Part shown: positions 50,601 through 59,078 of the stretch, one piece after another
How the letters are laid out: each line of letters begins with the position of its first letter
Numbering within the stretch: the stretch's first letter is position 1
Source of the DNA: Alphaproteobacteria bacterium
GTDB taxonomy: Bacteria > Pseudomonadota > Alphaproteobacteria > Micavibrionales > Micavibrionaceae
Assembly: GCA_002690045.1 (NCBI GenBank)
Contig: NZDE01000012.1
Location: 1-64,000, forward strand
Direction of reading: 5' to 3'
Length of the DNA stretch: 64,000 bases
Translations under genes and position numbers: made by a program
The notes under the pieces: generated by a model
The model's database searches: none
What the model saw: only the letters and a program-made list of their open reading frames with translations
Told to the model about the DNA's origin: nothing

Positions 50601-51157
50601 GTTATTCGCACTCAACATCACCAATCCGCCGTTATCCGGACTTGCTGGTGCATCGTAATATTAAGGATCATTACGGTATGGCCAAAGACATGATGCCGAC
50701 ACAGCACCGCAAAGACTTAAACGCTTTCTGCAAAACTTGCTCTGAAACAGAGCGCCGCGCCGACCGCGCCGCGAAAAAAGTTAGCGAGCAATATTGCATG
50801 CGTTACCTGAATAAATTGGAAGGCCAAATCCTTGAAGCGAAAATTGTCCATGTGGGTGATCGCGGCCTAAAAATCCGCCTAAAGGATTTAGACCTTGAAA
50901 CCTATCTTGGCTTTAACATGCTGCCAAAAGGTTCGTACGACCTTAACACGCGCCAGCAAGCTTTGGTTAACAATGATACAGGTCATGTTTTCCCAACTGG
51001 ATATACCATCAAAGTGATGATTGAACCGGCTGACCGCGGTGAACTTGCCATGCCCGTATTCCACTTGGCAAATCCTGACCACATGCGTAGCCCAGACCTA
51101 CAAAGTAAGTTTATTGGTAATGGCGGATTAAACACGCCTAAACAAGCACTTAACTAA
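47699..51157 (+). CDS. Tandem-RNB exoribonuclease-like protein (degenerate plus active RNase II/R domain)
   Basis: 1152 residues with two RNB domains in one chain. Residues 1-80 look like a winged helix; 95-225 are linker or OB-like. The first RNB (about 230-560) keeps GGHKLYVAISDV, a GIYRVQDAP loop and FTSPIRNYAHIL, but its catalytic segment is DGEKTRIRDDAV: the Asp equal to Asp207 of E. coli RNase II is Ile245. Residues 560-655 form a helical linker. The second RNB (about 660-1000) is intact: DGADARDFDDAV (Asp670, 676, 678, 679), VYFPKKVIPMLPEELS and TSPIRRYPDLLVHR. A divergent S1 domain (1040-1125) closes it. The ATG has a GGGG site. It probably acts as a 3'-5' exoribonuclease through the second domain; the first may bind RNA. 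Confidence 0.85.
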   Translation: MSKTFSPIDLWGHLSQFTSADSISFADILNHFEINESQDDYAENSAAIRNSLQKMENNGTLVVIGVSDPKIILQDDLPSEVSVKFNAPKQEDKAPNVVLYDRSLMKRKTDGKKFQPINITLDSDLSIEELRLIDKAEAYVFRNADGAYVATIKEVTAQRSPKPIAEEQDNESPRKVRNTANKESIVTDILNENGISHSFDEDALAQARELIEKYKDHSVTLEESPARKDLRHLKMVTIDGEKTRIRDDAVYAEEDTDPNNKGGHKLYVAISDVEHFIRPDTPLDIEAKKRGTSHYFKTMNVPMFPQELAEDVLSLDPHKDRAVNMVELKISAQGEILDHQEYEALINSKAALHHEQLTHAIVGNSDKHTAPLMDDVIPALSAVSDNLAKNAQLRGMVDYDLAEPFSEHDYTALPHSIVRYAMQAAQAAIGRRFDNKDNGIYRVQDAPYKINTESIEELIEMGMLDEGKITAAEDVTATTLNALFAKARSADNRSHVKSLIKDLMPQSKYSTENKGHFSLAEAAYAPFTSPIRNYAHILTSRRLKADFSDAANYIKKIDFSTLDKDLERLTQTSLRAKSAMKKINEQLAHAEVFSAAAMKKAMDDANALNDLFEGQDIETAILRHMDIPYEFPDEVMAEIDSIMAKYSNPEDLLNDPHFEDLTALPFVTIDGADARDFDDAVYCHPDDEGDNAGGHILWVAIADVSFYVKPDTAIDIEARKRGNSVYFPKKVIPMLPEELSNNLCSLRPDEHRATMAYRMKIDKNGNIISHTRHEGIIKSRARLTYNEVLDSFDGKMSAKVAPIYDDLIVPLNKVSKALEAAAIERGAISFDVEQLSIHVVGEDDCPEFREIQEDDARGLIAQCMIAMNMCTAKDQKTCKSGVYRVHEDPKAGNMEALETLKALGIISHSQIQEGIDKSPKSIQTLINKAEECSDPDLAKHMIIRLQAAAKYSTENVGHFGLQIPQSVGYSHSTSPIRRYPDLLVHRNIKDHYGMAKDMMPTQHRKDLNAFCKTCSETERRADRAAKKVSEQYCMRYLNKLEGQILEAKIVHVGDRGLKIRLKDLDLETYLGFNMLPKGSYDLNTRQQALVNNDTGHVFPTGYTIKVMIEPADRGELAMPVFHLANPDHMRSPDLQSKFIGNGGLNTPKQALN

Positions 51158-51162
51158 AGATT

Positions 51163-51192
51163 TTGTATAAACCTGTTTGTTGAGACTATAAT
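51163..51192 (+). promoter_or_regulatory. Promoter of the 55-residue ORF
   Basis: TTGTAT (51163-51168), 18 bases, a perfect TATAAT (51187-51192). The predicted start lies about 22 bases before the ATG at 51221. Confidence 0.65.
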
Positions 51193-51220
51193 TTCTTTAT
51201 GATAATAAAGGGAAAGAACA

Positions 51221-51388
51221 ATGAACGACCGCAATAATAGCAAAGCTGAAATTGACCTCACAGACGAAATGAACAAATTGAGAACGGCTGAAATTTTACA
51301 GAGTGCCGGCATTGCCATGCTGCACCAAGTAGATCAACTTCCACGATTGCCAAAGCCGCCAACAGCCACGCTAAAACCCTCAAAATAA
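51221..51388 (+). CDS. Small hypothetical protein, 55 residues
   Basis: The ATG at 51221 has AAGGG upstream and a perfect -10 box in front, so a real short gene is likely. The product is polar and helical at first (EIDLTDEMNKLRTAEILQSA), then a short hydrophobic stretch (GIAMLHQVDQL) and a Pro/Lys-rich end (PRLPKPPTATLKPSK). No membrane segment or cysteines. It lies 63 bases after the tandem-RNB gene and 93 before pheT, but its own promoter suggests separate control. No family recognised. Confidence 0.6.
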   Translation: MNDRNNSKAEIDLTDEMNKLRTAEILQSAGIAMLHQVDQLPRLPKPPTATLKPSK

Positions 51389-51395
51389 TTGCCTT

Positions 51396-51437
51396 TAAAC
51401 GCGATTTACCCTTGAAAAATCGTGCAAAACGCGTTTA
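51396..51437 (+). promoter_or_regulatory. Inverted repeat in the pheT leader
   Basis: TAAACG-CGATTT pairs with AAATCG and, after a bulge, CGTTTA. It lies eight bases after the small ORF and 45 before pheT. It could end the small gene's transcript or shape the pheT leader. I see no Phe-rich leader peptide. Confidence 0.4.
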
Positions 51438-51481
51438 TTTAAACGCTTAGAAATTTTTGCGCAAAATCAAGGGTACATAAA

Positions 51482-53899
51482 ATGAAATTCACCTTATCAT
51501 GGTTGAAAGACTATTTAGAAACTGATGCATCTGTACAGGAAATCACCGACAAGCTAACCGCCATTGGTCTGGAGCTTGAAGGCGTTGAAGACCCTGCCAC
51601 TGCCCTTGCTGATTTTAAAGTCGCAGAAGTTATTAGCGCTGAACAGCACCCTGATGCTGACCGCTTGCGCGTTCTTATGGTCAAAACGGCGGACCACCCT
51701 GAAGGCTTACAAGTTGTATGTGGCGCCCCGAATGCGCGCGCTGGCATGAAAGGCATCTTGGCGCTTCCTGGCACTTATGTTCCCGGCCTCGACATTACCC
51801 TTAAGAAAAGCAAAATCCGCGGCGTTGAATCAAACGGTATGATGGCGTCTGAACGTGAACTTTGCCTTGGTGAGGATCATGACGGTATTATCGACCTTGA
51901 TGCTAAATGGGACGTTGGCACACCTATCGCTGATGTTTATGGCATGAACGACCCGATCATTGATATTGCGATTACACCAAACCGTGCGGATTGTACTGGC
52001 GTATATGGCGTAGCCCGTGATTTGGCCGCTGCCGGTATGGGCACATTAAAAACACCTGCCCGCCCAAGCATCAAAGAAAATGGCGCAAGCCCAATCCAAA
52101 TTAGCCTGAACCTTGATGGCGATGATGCAGTTGCTTGTCCGCACTTTATGGGGCGTACAATTAAAGGCGTTAAAAACGGCCCATCTCCTGAATGGTTACA
52201 GCAGCGTTTAAAGGCCATTGGCCTGCGCCCTATTTCAGCGCTGGTTGATATTACCAATTATTTCTGTATCGGCCTATGCCGGCCATTACACGTTTTTGAT
52301 GCGGATAAATTGCAAGGTAATTTACAGGTCCGCATGGGGAAAGCAGGTGAAAAACTCGCCGCGTTGAATGATAAAGAATATGAGCTTGATGATTTTATGA
52401 CTGTTGTGGCGGACGATGCCAAAGCCCTTGCCCTTGGCGGCGTCATTGGCGGTGAAGATACAGGCTGCACCGAAGACACCGTCAACGTCTTTTTAGAATG
52501 CGCCTATTTTGACCCGTACCGTACAGCCAAAACAGGCCGCGCCCTACAAATTGATAGCGATGCGCGTTACCGTTTTGAACGCGGCATTGACCCTGAATTT
52601 ACTGCACCGGGCCTCGACCTAGCGACCGCGATGATTTTAGAACTTTGCGGCGGTGAAGCGAGCGAGATTACCGAAGCCGGCAGCGTGCCAAAAGTTGCCC
52701 AAACTGTACAATATGACCCAGCCTATTGCGAAAAGATTATCGGCCTTGCCGTTGATAAAAGTGAACAAAAAGCTATTCTCAACCGCCTTGGCTTTTCTGT
52801 GAATGATAACTGGGAAATTGCTGCGCCAAGCTGGCGCGCTGACGTCCACGGCAAAGCGGACATAGTCGAAGAAGTCATCCGCATTGTTGGATACAACAAT
52901 ATTCCAACCGTATCCGTGACGCGCAGCGCCGAAGATAGTGATGAATTTTATTCACTGCCTGCTGGCCGCATTCGCAAAGCAAAGATCACACTTGCCGCAC
53001 GCGGTATGAATGAAACCATCAGCTATGCCTTCATGCGTGAGGACATGGCTCTGCGTTACGGGTCTGACCGCAACGGTAAAGCGGCGGAACTGCGCCTAAT
53101 GATGCCAATCAGCGAAGATCTCGTGCAAATGCGCCCATCTATCCTCCCGAATTTGATAGATGCCGCGAAACGTAACACAGACCGCGCCAATGGTAATGTT
53201 GCATTGTTTGAAGTTGGCCCAAGCTTTGGCAAATGGTTAAAGCAAGACCAAACCATTACAGCAAGCGGCATCCGTACAGGCAGTGCACATCATAAACATT
53301 GGAGCAGCGCAGAAGCTGACCGCAAGGTTGACTTATACGACATCAAAGCTGACGTTGAAGCGCTTCTAAATAGCCTTGGCTTCCCTGCCGCAAACGCACA
53401 AGTCACACGCGACGCACCAGATTATTTCCACCCAGGGCGCAGCGGCACATTACGCCTTGGCAAAAATGTTTTGGCATATTTTGGTGACATTCACCCATCA
53501 GCACTTGAAGACGCCGACTTCAAAGAAACCGTATGCGGCTTTGAAGTCTTTCTCGACAATATTCCTGTGCCAAAGAAAAAAGCAGCGACCGCGAAGCCAC
53601 TATTAAAGCTAGAATCATTGCAGCCGCTTACGCGTGATTTTGCCTTCATCGTTAAAGAAGATGTTGAAACCGCATTACTGACCCGTGCAATTTCTGCCGT
53701 AAACAAAAACTTGATTGTCGATGTATCCATCTTTGACGTTTACCAAGGCAAAGGCGTTGAAACGGGCTATAAATCCATCGCGCTAAGCGTAAAATTACAG
53801 CCAAGCGACGCAACGCTAACGGATGAAGAAATCGACGCTGTTTCAAAGAAAATCATTCAGGCAGCAAAAGATAAATGCGCCGCAGAATTGCGTGCGTAA
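51482..53899 (+). CDS. pheT: Phenylalanyl-tRNA synthetase beta subunit
   Basis: PheT pairs with PheS as an alpha2-beta2 enzyme; beta carries tRNA-binding and editing parts. In order: tRNA-binding OB domain (DFKVAEVISAEQHPDADRLRVLMV...VVCGAPNARAGMKG), B3/B4 editing region (DIAITPNRADCTGVYGVARDLAA, ALVDITNY), B5 domain, the catalytic-like fold, and the C-terminal anticodon-binding FDX-ACB domain (PLTRDFAFIVKEDVE...SIFDVYQGKGVETGYKSIALSVKLQ). 805 residues, AAGGG site. pheS is not upstream as it usually is. Confidence 0.97.
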   Translation: MKFTLSWLKDYLETDASVQEITDKLTAIGLELEGVEDPATALADFKVAEVISAEQHPDADRLRVLMVKTADHPEGLQVVCGAPNARAGMKGILALPGTYVPGLDITLKKSKIRGVESNGMMASERELCLGEDHDGIIDLDAKWDVGTPIADVYGMNDPIIDIAITPNRADCTGVYGVARDLAAAGMGTLKTPARPSIKENGASPIQISLNLDGDDAVACPHFMGRTIKGVKNGPSPEWLQQRLKAIGLRPISALVDITNYFCIGLCRPLHVFDADKLQGNLQVRMGKAGEKLAALNDKEYELDDFMTVVADDAKALALGGVIGGEDTGCTEDTVNVFLECAYFDPYRTAKTGRALQIDSDARYRFERGIDPEFTAPGLDLATAMILELCGGEASEITEAGSVPKVAQTVQYDPAYCEKIIGLAVDKSEQKAILNRLGFSVNDNWEIAAPSWRADVHGKADIVEEVIRIVGYNNIPTVSVTRSAEDSDEFYSLPAGRIRKAKITLAARGMNETISYAFMREDMALRYGSDRNGKAAELRLMMPISEDLVQMRPSILPNLIDAAKRNTDRANGNVALFEVGPSFGKWLKQDQTITASGIRTGSAHHKHWSSAEADRKVDLYDIKADVEALLNSLGFPAANAQVTRDAPDYFHPGRSGTLRLGKNVLAYFGDIHPSALEDADFKETVCGFEVFLDNIPVPKKKAATAKPLLKLESLQPLTRDFAFIVKEDVETALLTRAISAVNKNLIVDVSIFDVYQGKGVETGYKSIALSVKLQPSDATLTDEEIDAVSKKIIQAAKDKCAAELRA

Positions 53900-53917
53900 T
53901 ACCTGATCAAACATTGC

Positions 53918-53948
53918 CCGCCAAGGGTTCAGAACAAACCCTTGGCGG
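53918..53948 (+). other. Long perfect hairpin after pheT
   Basis: CCGCCAAGGGTT and AACCCTTGGCGG form a perfect 12-base-pair stem with a seven-base loop, 19 bases after the pheT stop. No T run follows on either strand, so it may be a Rho-dependent or 3'-protecting hairpin, or a REP-like palindrome. Confidence 0.6.
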
Positions 53949-54037
53949 AAAAGAAGGTAGACGTGTATGTAGAGTGCAGAACGCAGCCGTGAGACGTAGG
54001 TTATGAGAGCTGAGGTAGTTATGTGCATTCAGCCGCA

Positions 54038-54052
54038 TTCTGTCTCCATAAA
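54038..54052 (-). repeat. REP-like motif copy
   Basis: TTTATGGAGACAGAA on the minus strand matches the motif next to the RAYT remnant (AAATGGAGACAG at 10360-10371). Confidence 0.35.
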
Positions 54053-54122
54053 TAAGCAAAAGACACGCCAAAAAAGATTTGTTTAATATCAACTAGTTAT
54101 CAATAAAAATCTTTTTGTTAAA

Positions 54123-54162
54123 GTTTCATTAGTCCCATTATGAAACGATATAGTATATACTA
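54123..54162 (+). promoter_or_regulatory. Palindromes upstream of the NtrC-type regulator
   Basis: GTTTCAT (54123-54129) and ATGAAAC (54140-54146) form an inverted repeat, directly followed by the perfect 12-base palindrome TAGTATATACTA (54151-54162), which overlaps likely -10 sequence. A regulator binding here could control the gene. Confidence 0.45.
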
Positions 54163-54211
54163 GTAGCGTAGTTAACGCCGTTTCTATGTTTTATTTTTTA
54201 GGAAATCACAT

Positions 54212-55654
54212 ATGCCAACCAAAATCTTAATTGCCGATGATGATGCAACCCAACGCCGCCTAATTGCCATGCTGCTGATTAAAAAGCTCGGCTATAAAAT
54301 TGTTGAAGCCGAAAATGGCCGTGAAGCGCTTTCAATATTAGACGCAGATCAAAACGAGCAATCTATTCAATTAATTATCCTTGACCTGCGCATGCCTGAA
54401 CTTGATGGCTTTGCTGTATTAGAACAAATCAATGAGAAATACCCTGGCCGCCCTGTTATTATCTTAACAGGTTCACAAGATGTACAAGATGCCGTGAACG
54501 CCATGCAACTTGGCGCGACAGATTTTATGACGAAACCGGTGTCGTCCGAACGCATGATCGTATCGGTACAGAACGCGTTGAAGTTAAGCACATTAACCAA
54601 AGAAGTCACGCGTCTGAAGAAACAAGAATCCGGCACACTTGGCTTTACAGACCTAATAGGTTATGAAGGTGGTTTGGCGCAGGTCGTTAATATATCACGT
54701 AAAGCGGCTTCCTCCGATATTCCAACGCTTATTACAGGTGAAACAGGCGTTGGTAAAGAAGTTTTCGCCCGCGCCATTCATGGTGAGAGCAACCGTGCAG
54801 GCGCGCCATTTATTGCCGTGAACTGCGGCGCGATTCCAGAAAATTTGGTCGAAAGCACATTATTTGGCCATGAAAAAGGCGCATTTACTGGCGCGATCCA
54901 AAAATCAGCTGGTAAGTTCCGTGAAGCAGAAGGCGGCACGATCTTCCTTGATGAAGTCGGCGATTTGCCGTTAGACGCGCAAGTAAAATTACTGCGCGTG
55001 TTACAGCAAAAAGAAGTTGAACCCGTCGGTGCAGGGCGCGCCGTCCCCGTGAATGTCCGCATCATTTCAGCGACACACCGCAATTTGGAAGATGCAGTAC
55101 GCGCGGGCAAATTCCGTGATGACCTCTATTTCCGCTTAAACGTATTTAAAATAGAGCTTCCACCACTCCGTGGCCGCGCGATGGATATTCCTGCGTTAGC
55201 AAGCCATTTTGTATCACGTTTTGCCGTATCCGAAAATTCACGTATTAATGATGTCAGCGACAATGCGGTTGATAAGCTTAAATCATACTCATGGCCCGGA
55301 AATGTGCGCGAATTAGAAAATACCTTGCATCGCGCTATGGTGCTCTGTGACCAAGACCAAATTCAAGCTGACGACATTGTTTTTGAAAATGCAAGTAATG
55401 CGCTTGCAGCAGAACCGCAAGTCGTGCCCTATCATGCCCCAGAGCATACAGCGCAGAACTCAACGCAGGCATCACACGCGCCATATATGATATCTGTCCT
55501 TGATGATGATGGTCGATTTAAAGCCATGGAAGAATTGGAAAACACCGCCATGCATATGGCGATAGAGTTTCATGATGGCAACATCACCCAAGCTGCAAAG
55601 TCGCTTGGCATTGCCAAATCAACCTTCTATCGAAAAATGGACAAAGCACTTTAA
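54212..55654 (+). CDS. NtrC-family sigma-54-dependent response regulator
   Basis: 480 residues. The receiver domain (1-125) has IADDDATQ, phosphorylatable Asp58 in ILDLRMPELDG and Lys108 in FMTKPV. The AAA+ domain (145-385) has Walker A GETGVGKE (176-183), the sigma-54 contact loop GAFTGA (223-228) and FLDEVGDLPLDAQ. The C-terminal Fis-type helix-turn-helix is GNITQAAKSLGIAKSTFYRKM. It should activate sigma-54 promoters after phosphorylation. No sensor kinase lies beside it, so the partner is unknown. It is convergent with PBP1a with one base between the stops. Confidence 0.93.
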   Translation: MPTKILIADDDATQRRLIAMLLIKKLGYKIVEAENGREALSILDADQNEQSIQLIILDLRMPELDGFAVLEQINEKYPGRPVIILTGSQDVQDAVNAMQLGATDFMTKPVSSERMIVSVQNALKLSTLTKEVTRLKKQESGTLGFTDLIGYEGGLAQVVNISRKAASSDIPTLITGETGVGKEVFARAIHGESNRAGAPFIAVNCGAIPENLVESTLFGHEKGAFTGAIQKSAGKFREAEGGTIFLDEVGDLPLDAQVKLLRVLQQKEVEPVGAGRAVPVNVRIISATHRNLEDAVRAGKFRDDLYFRLNVFKIELPPLRGRAMDIPALASHFVSRFAVSENSRINDVSDNAVDKLKSYSWPGNVRELENTLHRAMVLCDQDQIQADDIVFENASNALAAEPQVVPYHAPEHTAQNSTQASHAPYMISVLDDDGRFKAMEELENTAMHMAIEFHDGNITQAAKSLGIAKSTFYRKMDKAL

Positions 55655-55655
55655 T

Positions 55656-58127
55656 TTAATAGATACCGCCTGTACCTGTTGATGCAGATGCTGTTGGATC
55701 TGCTGTATTGCCTGTTGGGATTTTCGACATTTTGCGAATGCCGCCGCTTTCTAAGATAGTGATGGAATCATCAGGCTCTGTGCCGCTTGTGAAAGCTTCC
55801 CAAATAACATGCTCATCACCAGCCTTAGCGCGCTGCCCTGTATCACCATTAATACGCACCATACGCACGCCAGGTGGAACACGGAATGGTTTTGGCGGCA
55901 CATCTTTTAATGCTTCTTCCATAAACTCTTTAAACACAGGCAGAGCAACAGAGGAGCCCGTTTCCTTTTTCCCAAGCGGCGCTGGCTGGTCAAAGCCGAT
56001 ATAGACCCCTACGACTAAATCAGGCGTAAAGCCCATAAACCATGTGTCTTTTGAATCATTTGTCGTACCTGTTTTACCCGCCAAAGGACGGTTAAGTGCA
56101 CGCAAACGAATCCCTGTTCCACGTTCAACGACGCCTGTTAATATCGACACCATTTGATAAACATGGCGAGGGTCAGCAATTTGTGTACGTTGATCAGGAA
56201 TACGCGGCACGTCTTGTTGCCCCCAGCGTACCAGAGAGCCACAATCGCGGCATGGGCGCTGATCATGACGGAAAATAGTATGCCCATAGCGGTCTTGAAT
56301 ACGGTCAATAAATGTTGGACGAATAAACTTGCCGCCATTGACCAGCTTGGCATAAGCCGCCGCCATATCATGCAATGTCGTTTCGCCTGCGCCCAGCGCG
56401 TAAGATAATAACGGCTTCATATTATCATCAATGCCAAAATCTTTGACATAGGTTGAAACCGTTTCCATGCCGACATATTCCGCAAGACGTACAGTCATAA
56501 GGTTCTTTGATTTCTCTACGCCGCGGCGTAGTGGCGTTAGACCTGCGAAATCCTTACCATAGTTTTCTGGTTTCCAGAAATGGCCGGGGCGGTCTTCGAT
56601 AACAATCGGCGCATCCAAAATTAAGGTCGCAGGCGTAAAACCGTTTTCAAGCGCGGCGAGATACACAAAAGGCTTAATGGCTGATCCAGGTTGACGTTTT
56701 GCCTGTGTCACCCGGTTAAACTGACTTTTACCAAAGCGCCAGCCGCCTTGCATTGCCAAAACACGCCCCGTATGCGGGTCAAGCGCGATTAAACCGCCCT
56801 GCACCTTCGGCACCTGTTTCATATGATATCTAGAAGGGTCTTCATCACCCTCATTGCGCGCAACGGGAATGACATCACCAACATTAAGGATATCCTTTAA
56901 ATGCGATACCGCAGGACCGCGCGCGTCTAGTGAAATATATTTGCGTGCCCATTTTGTATCTGAACGTAATATTTTGGCTGTTTCACCAGTTTTGAAACCA
57001 ATTTCAGCACTATCTTTTTCAATATCCAAAACAACAGCTAAATCCCAGTTTTGCAAAAGCCCATCAGGATCTTCAACTTGATTAAGCGCATCTTGCCATA
57101 TGGATTTTTCCGCAGCAGGGACAATATTTAATGTCGCAATCGGTCCACGATAACCATGGCGTCGGTCATAGCGTTGCAATCCTTCACGCAGCGCTTTTGT
57201 CGCTAGTTCTTGCAAATGCGGATCAACACTTGTGCGGACAGACAGACCACCTTTATACAAACCGTCTTCACCATATTCAGCCATTAATTCACGGCGGACC
57301 TCTTCTGCGAAATAAGGCGCATTGATAATATGATCCGTATTTCGTTTTAACATACGCAAAGGCTTTAGCTTGGCAATTTCTGCTTGGTCTTTTGTGATGA
57401 AATTTTCAATTTCCATACGCTCAAGTACCCAATTGCGGCGCTCTAATGCTGCGTCATGGTTGCGCACTGGGTGGTAATTACTTGGCGCTTTAGGCAAAGC
57501 AGCAAGATAAGCTGCCTCTTCAATCGTCACTGCATCAAGCGGTTTATTGAAATAGTTAAGCGCTGCCGCTGCAACGCCATATGAACGATTACCGAGGAAA
57601 ATTTCATTCAAATAGAGTTCAAGGATTTGATCCTTAGACATCACGCGCTCAACACGTGAAGCTAAAATGGCTTCTTTAATTTTACGCTCTATTTTAACTT
57701 CGCCGCTAAGGAAGAAGTTTTTTGCGACTTGCTGCGTAATTGTTGATGCGCCGATTAATCGCTTCTTCTGCTTTAATAGGACATTCCGCAAATTGACCAC
57801 AGATGCACGCGCAATAGCTACATAATCAACGCCACTATGCGTATAAAAATTTTGATCCTCTGCCGCGACAAATGCATTACGCACAAGCGGCGGGATTTCC
57901 TCAATCGGCATGAAAATACGGCGCTCTTGCGCAAATTCACCAAGGATACGGCCATCACCCGCATGCACACGCGTTACAACTGGTGGGCGGTAGTTAATAA
58001 GCGTTTTATGGTCTGGTAAATCTTGCGAATAATAGCTAACGATTGTAACCACGCCAATAATGCCGAGGATCGCAAAAAGGAATCCAGCAGAGACGCAAAA
58101 TAACAATATATTTGATAACCAACGCAT
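55656..58127 (-). CDS. Penicillin-binding protein 1A (bifunctional transglycosylase/transpeptidase)
   Basis: PBP1A polymerises and cross-links peptidoglycan. An N-terminal transmembrane helix (ILLFCVSAGFLFAILGIIGVV) leads to the glycosyltransferase domain with FVAAEDQNFYTHSGVD (catalytic Glu), STITQQVAKNFFL and RKIKEAILASRVE. The transpeptidase domain has QPGSAIKPFVY (SxxK), EKSKNLMTV (SxN) and LAGKTGTTND (KTG). An OB-type insert lies between them. I take the ATG at 58127 (823 residues) over a TTG at 58145. The C-terminal tail is Thr/Ser/Gly-rich. Confidence 0.95.
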   Translation of the reverse strand: MRWLSNILLFCVSAGFLFAILGIIGVVTIVSYYSQDLPDHKTLINYRPPVVTRVHAGDGRILGEFAQERRIFMPIEEIPPLVRNAFVAAEDQNFYTHSGVDYVAIARASVVNLRNVLLKQKKRLIGASTITQQVAKNFFLSGEVKIERKIKEAILASRVERVMSKDQILELYLNEIFLGNRSYGVAAAALNYFNKPLDAVTIEEAAYLAALPKAPSNYHPVRNHDAALERRNWVLERMEIENFITKDQAEIAKLKPLRMLKRNTDHIINAPYFAEEVRRELMAEYGEDGLYKGGLSVRTSVDPHLQELATKALREGLQRYDRRHGYRGPIATLNIVPAAEKSIWQDALNQVEDPDGLLQNWDLAVVLDIEKDSAEIGFKTGETAKILRSDTKWARKYISLDARGPAVSHLKDILNVGDVIPVARNEGDEDPSRYHMKQVPKVQGGLIALDPHTGRVLAMQGGWRFGKSQFNRVTQAKRQPGSAIKPFVYLAALENGFTPATLILDAPIVIEDRPGHFWKPENYGKDFAGLTPLRRGVEKSKNLMTVRLAEYVGMETVSTYVKDFGIDDNMKPLLSYALGAGETTLHDMAAAYAKLVNGGKFIRPTFIDRIQDRYGHTIFRHDQRPCRDCGSLVRWGQQDVPRIPDQRTQIADPRHVYQMVSILTGVVERGTGIRLRALNRPLAGKTGTTNDSKDTWFMGFTPDLVVGVYIGFDQPAPLGKKETGSSVALPVFKEFMEEALKDVPPKPFRVPPGVRMVRINGDTGQRAKAGDEHVIWEAFTSGTEPDDSITILESGGIRKMSKIPTGNTADPTASASTGTGGIY

Positions 58128-58196
58128 GGCTGATTTATGCCACAAGGCGTGTAAGAATGAAAGCGTATTTTACAAATATTTACAGGCAAATAGTCT

Positions 58197-58994
58197 TTAC
58201 ATTGATGCAATTTGCTGAATACGTTTCTTTAGCATTTTAATAACGCAAGATTGTACCATATCATTCAGCTCGTGCGGGTTGCTCGCCGCGTCTTGGCGCG
58301 ATAGCATGCATTCTGAGTTGGCATAGCTTGTATAATTCAAATTCGCCATGGGCAATTCACGCACCTTGCGCATAGTGGACATGGCATTACCTTGCCCCTG
58401 CTGCGCGCGCATGATCAATTCATTACGCTTATAACTGGTATAATCAACCAACATTTTCTCGGCGACATCACGCACCTTACCCAAACATGGTTTAATAATA
58501 AATGGGCGTATCTCATTTACTGGCTTAATGCGCTCACGCAAAAGCTGTTCCATCTGTGTTTGCGAATCCTGCTTTTCTGGATTATTTTTTTCGTAATCAG
58601 CGCAATATTGATCAGGATTATCTGGTATGGCCGCAATAGATGGTAAATCCTGAAGGCGTGGCGCATTCGGATCCATGCCGTCAGGCGCAGCACCTTGTGA
58701 CGATTTTTTAATAAAATCATTCATTAATGCGCTGCCTATGTCATAATTTTTTATCGCATCTGATGGTGCGCTTGCCTGTGGTACACTGCGCTGTTGATTA
58801 GTATTATATTGTTTTTGTATCTGCGGATTATATATTGGTGCGCGCGGCTCTGCCTGCTGCTCTTTCTTAGCGTCATCCTTCTTATTAAAATTCCACAAAT
58901 ATTGCGCATTTGCATGCTGCGCTTGGAAGCTAATCGTCATTACGCCCATCACCATAAATGATGTAAGAATACTTTTGGCTGTGAATTGCGCCAT
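58197..58994 (-). CDS. Hypothetical exported protein, 265 residues
   Basis: The Sec signal peptide (core ILTSFMVMGVMTISF) has a likely cleavage after HANA (about residue 30). The mature N-terminal part is Gln/Asn/Pro-rich and probably disordered (IYNPQIQKQYNTNQQRSVP). The C-terminal half is helical with four cysteines (QYCAD, KPCLG, SECML, QSCVI), enough for two disulfides. No family recognised. It lies between mlaF and PBP1a on the same strand, so an envelope role is plausible. Confidence 0.7.
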   Translation of the reverse strand: MAQFTAKSILTSFMVMGVMTISFQAQHANAQYLWNFNKKDDAKKEQQAEPRAPIYNPQIQKQYNTNQQRSVPQASAPSDAIKNYDIGSALMNDFIKKSSQGAAPDGMDPNAPRLQDLPSIAAIPDNPDQYCADYEKNNPEKQDSQTQMEQLLRERIKPVNEIRPFIIKPCLGKVRDVAEKMLVDYTSYKRNELIMRAQQGQGNAMSTMRKVRELPMANLNYTSYANSECMLSRQDAASNPHELNDMVQSCVIKMLKKRIQQIASM

Positions 58995-59078
58995 AATCTT
59001 CCCCTGAAGTTTTATTGAATATACTATATACAGTCTAACGCAGCGCGGGATATATTGCGAGAAAAACCAATCACCATG

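Larger units (their letters stand above)
53900..54211. other. Gap between pheT and the NtrC-type regulator (312 bases)
   Basis: It holds the long hairpin above, a purine-rich stretch on the plus strand (53949-54030), one copy of the TTATGGAGACAGAA motif (54038-54052, minus strand) and the regulator's upstream palindromes. I find no convincing gene. Confidence 0.6.
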
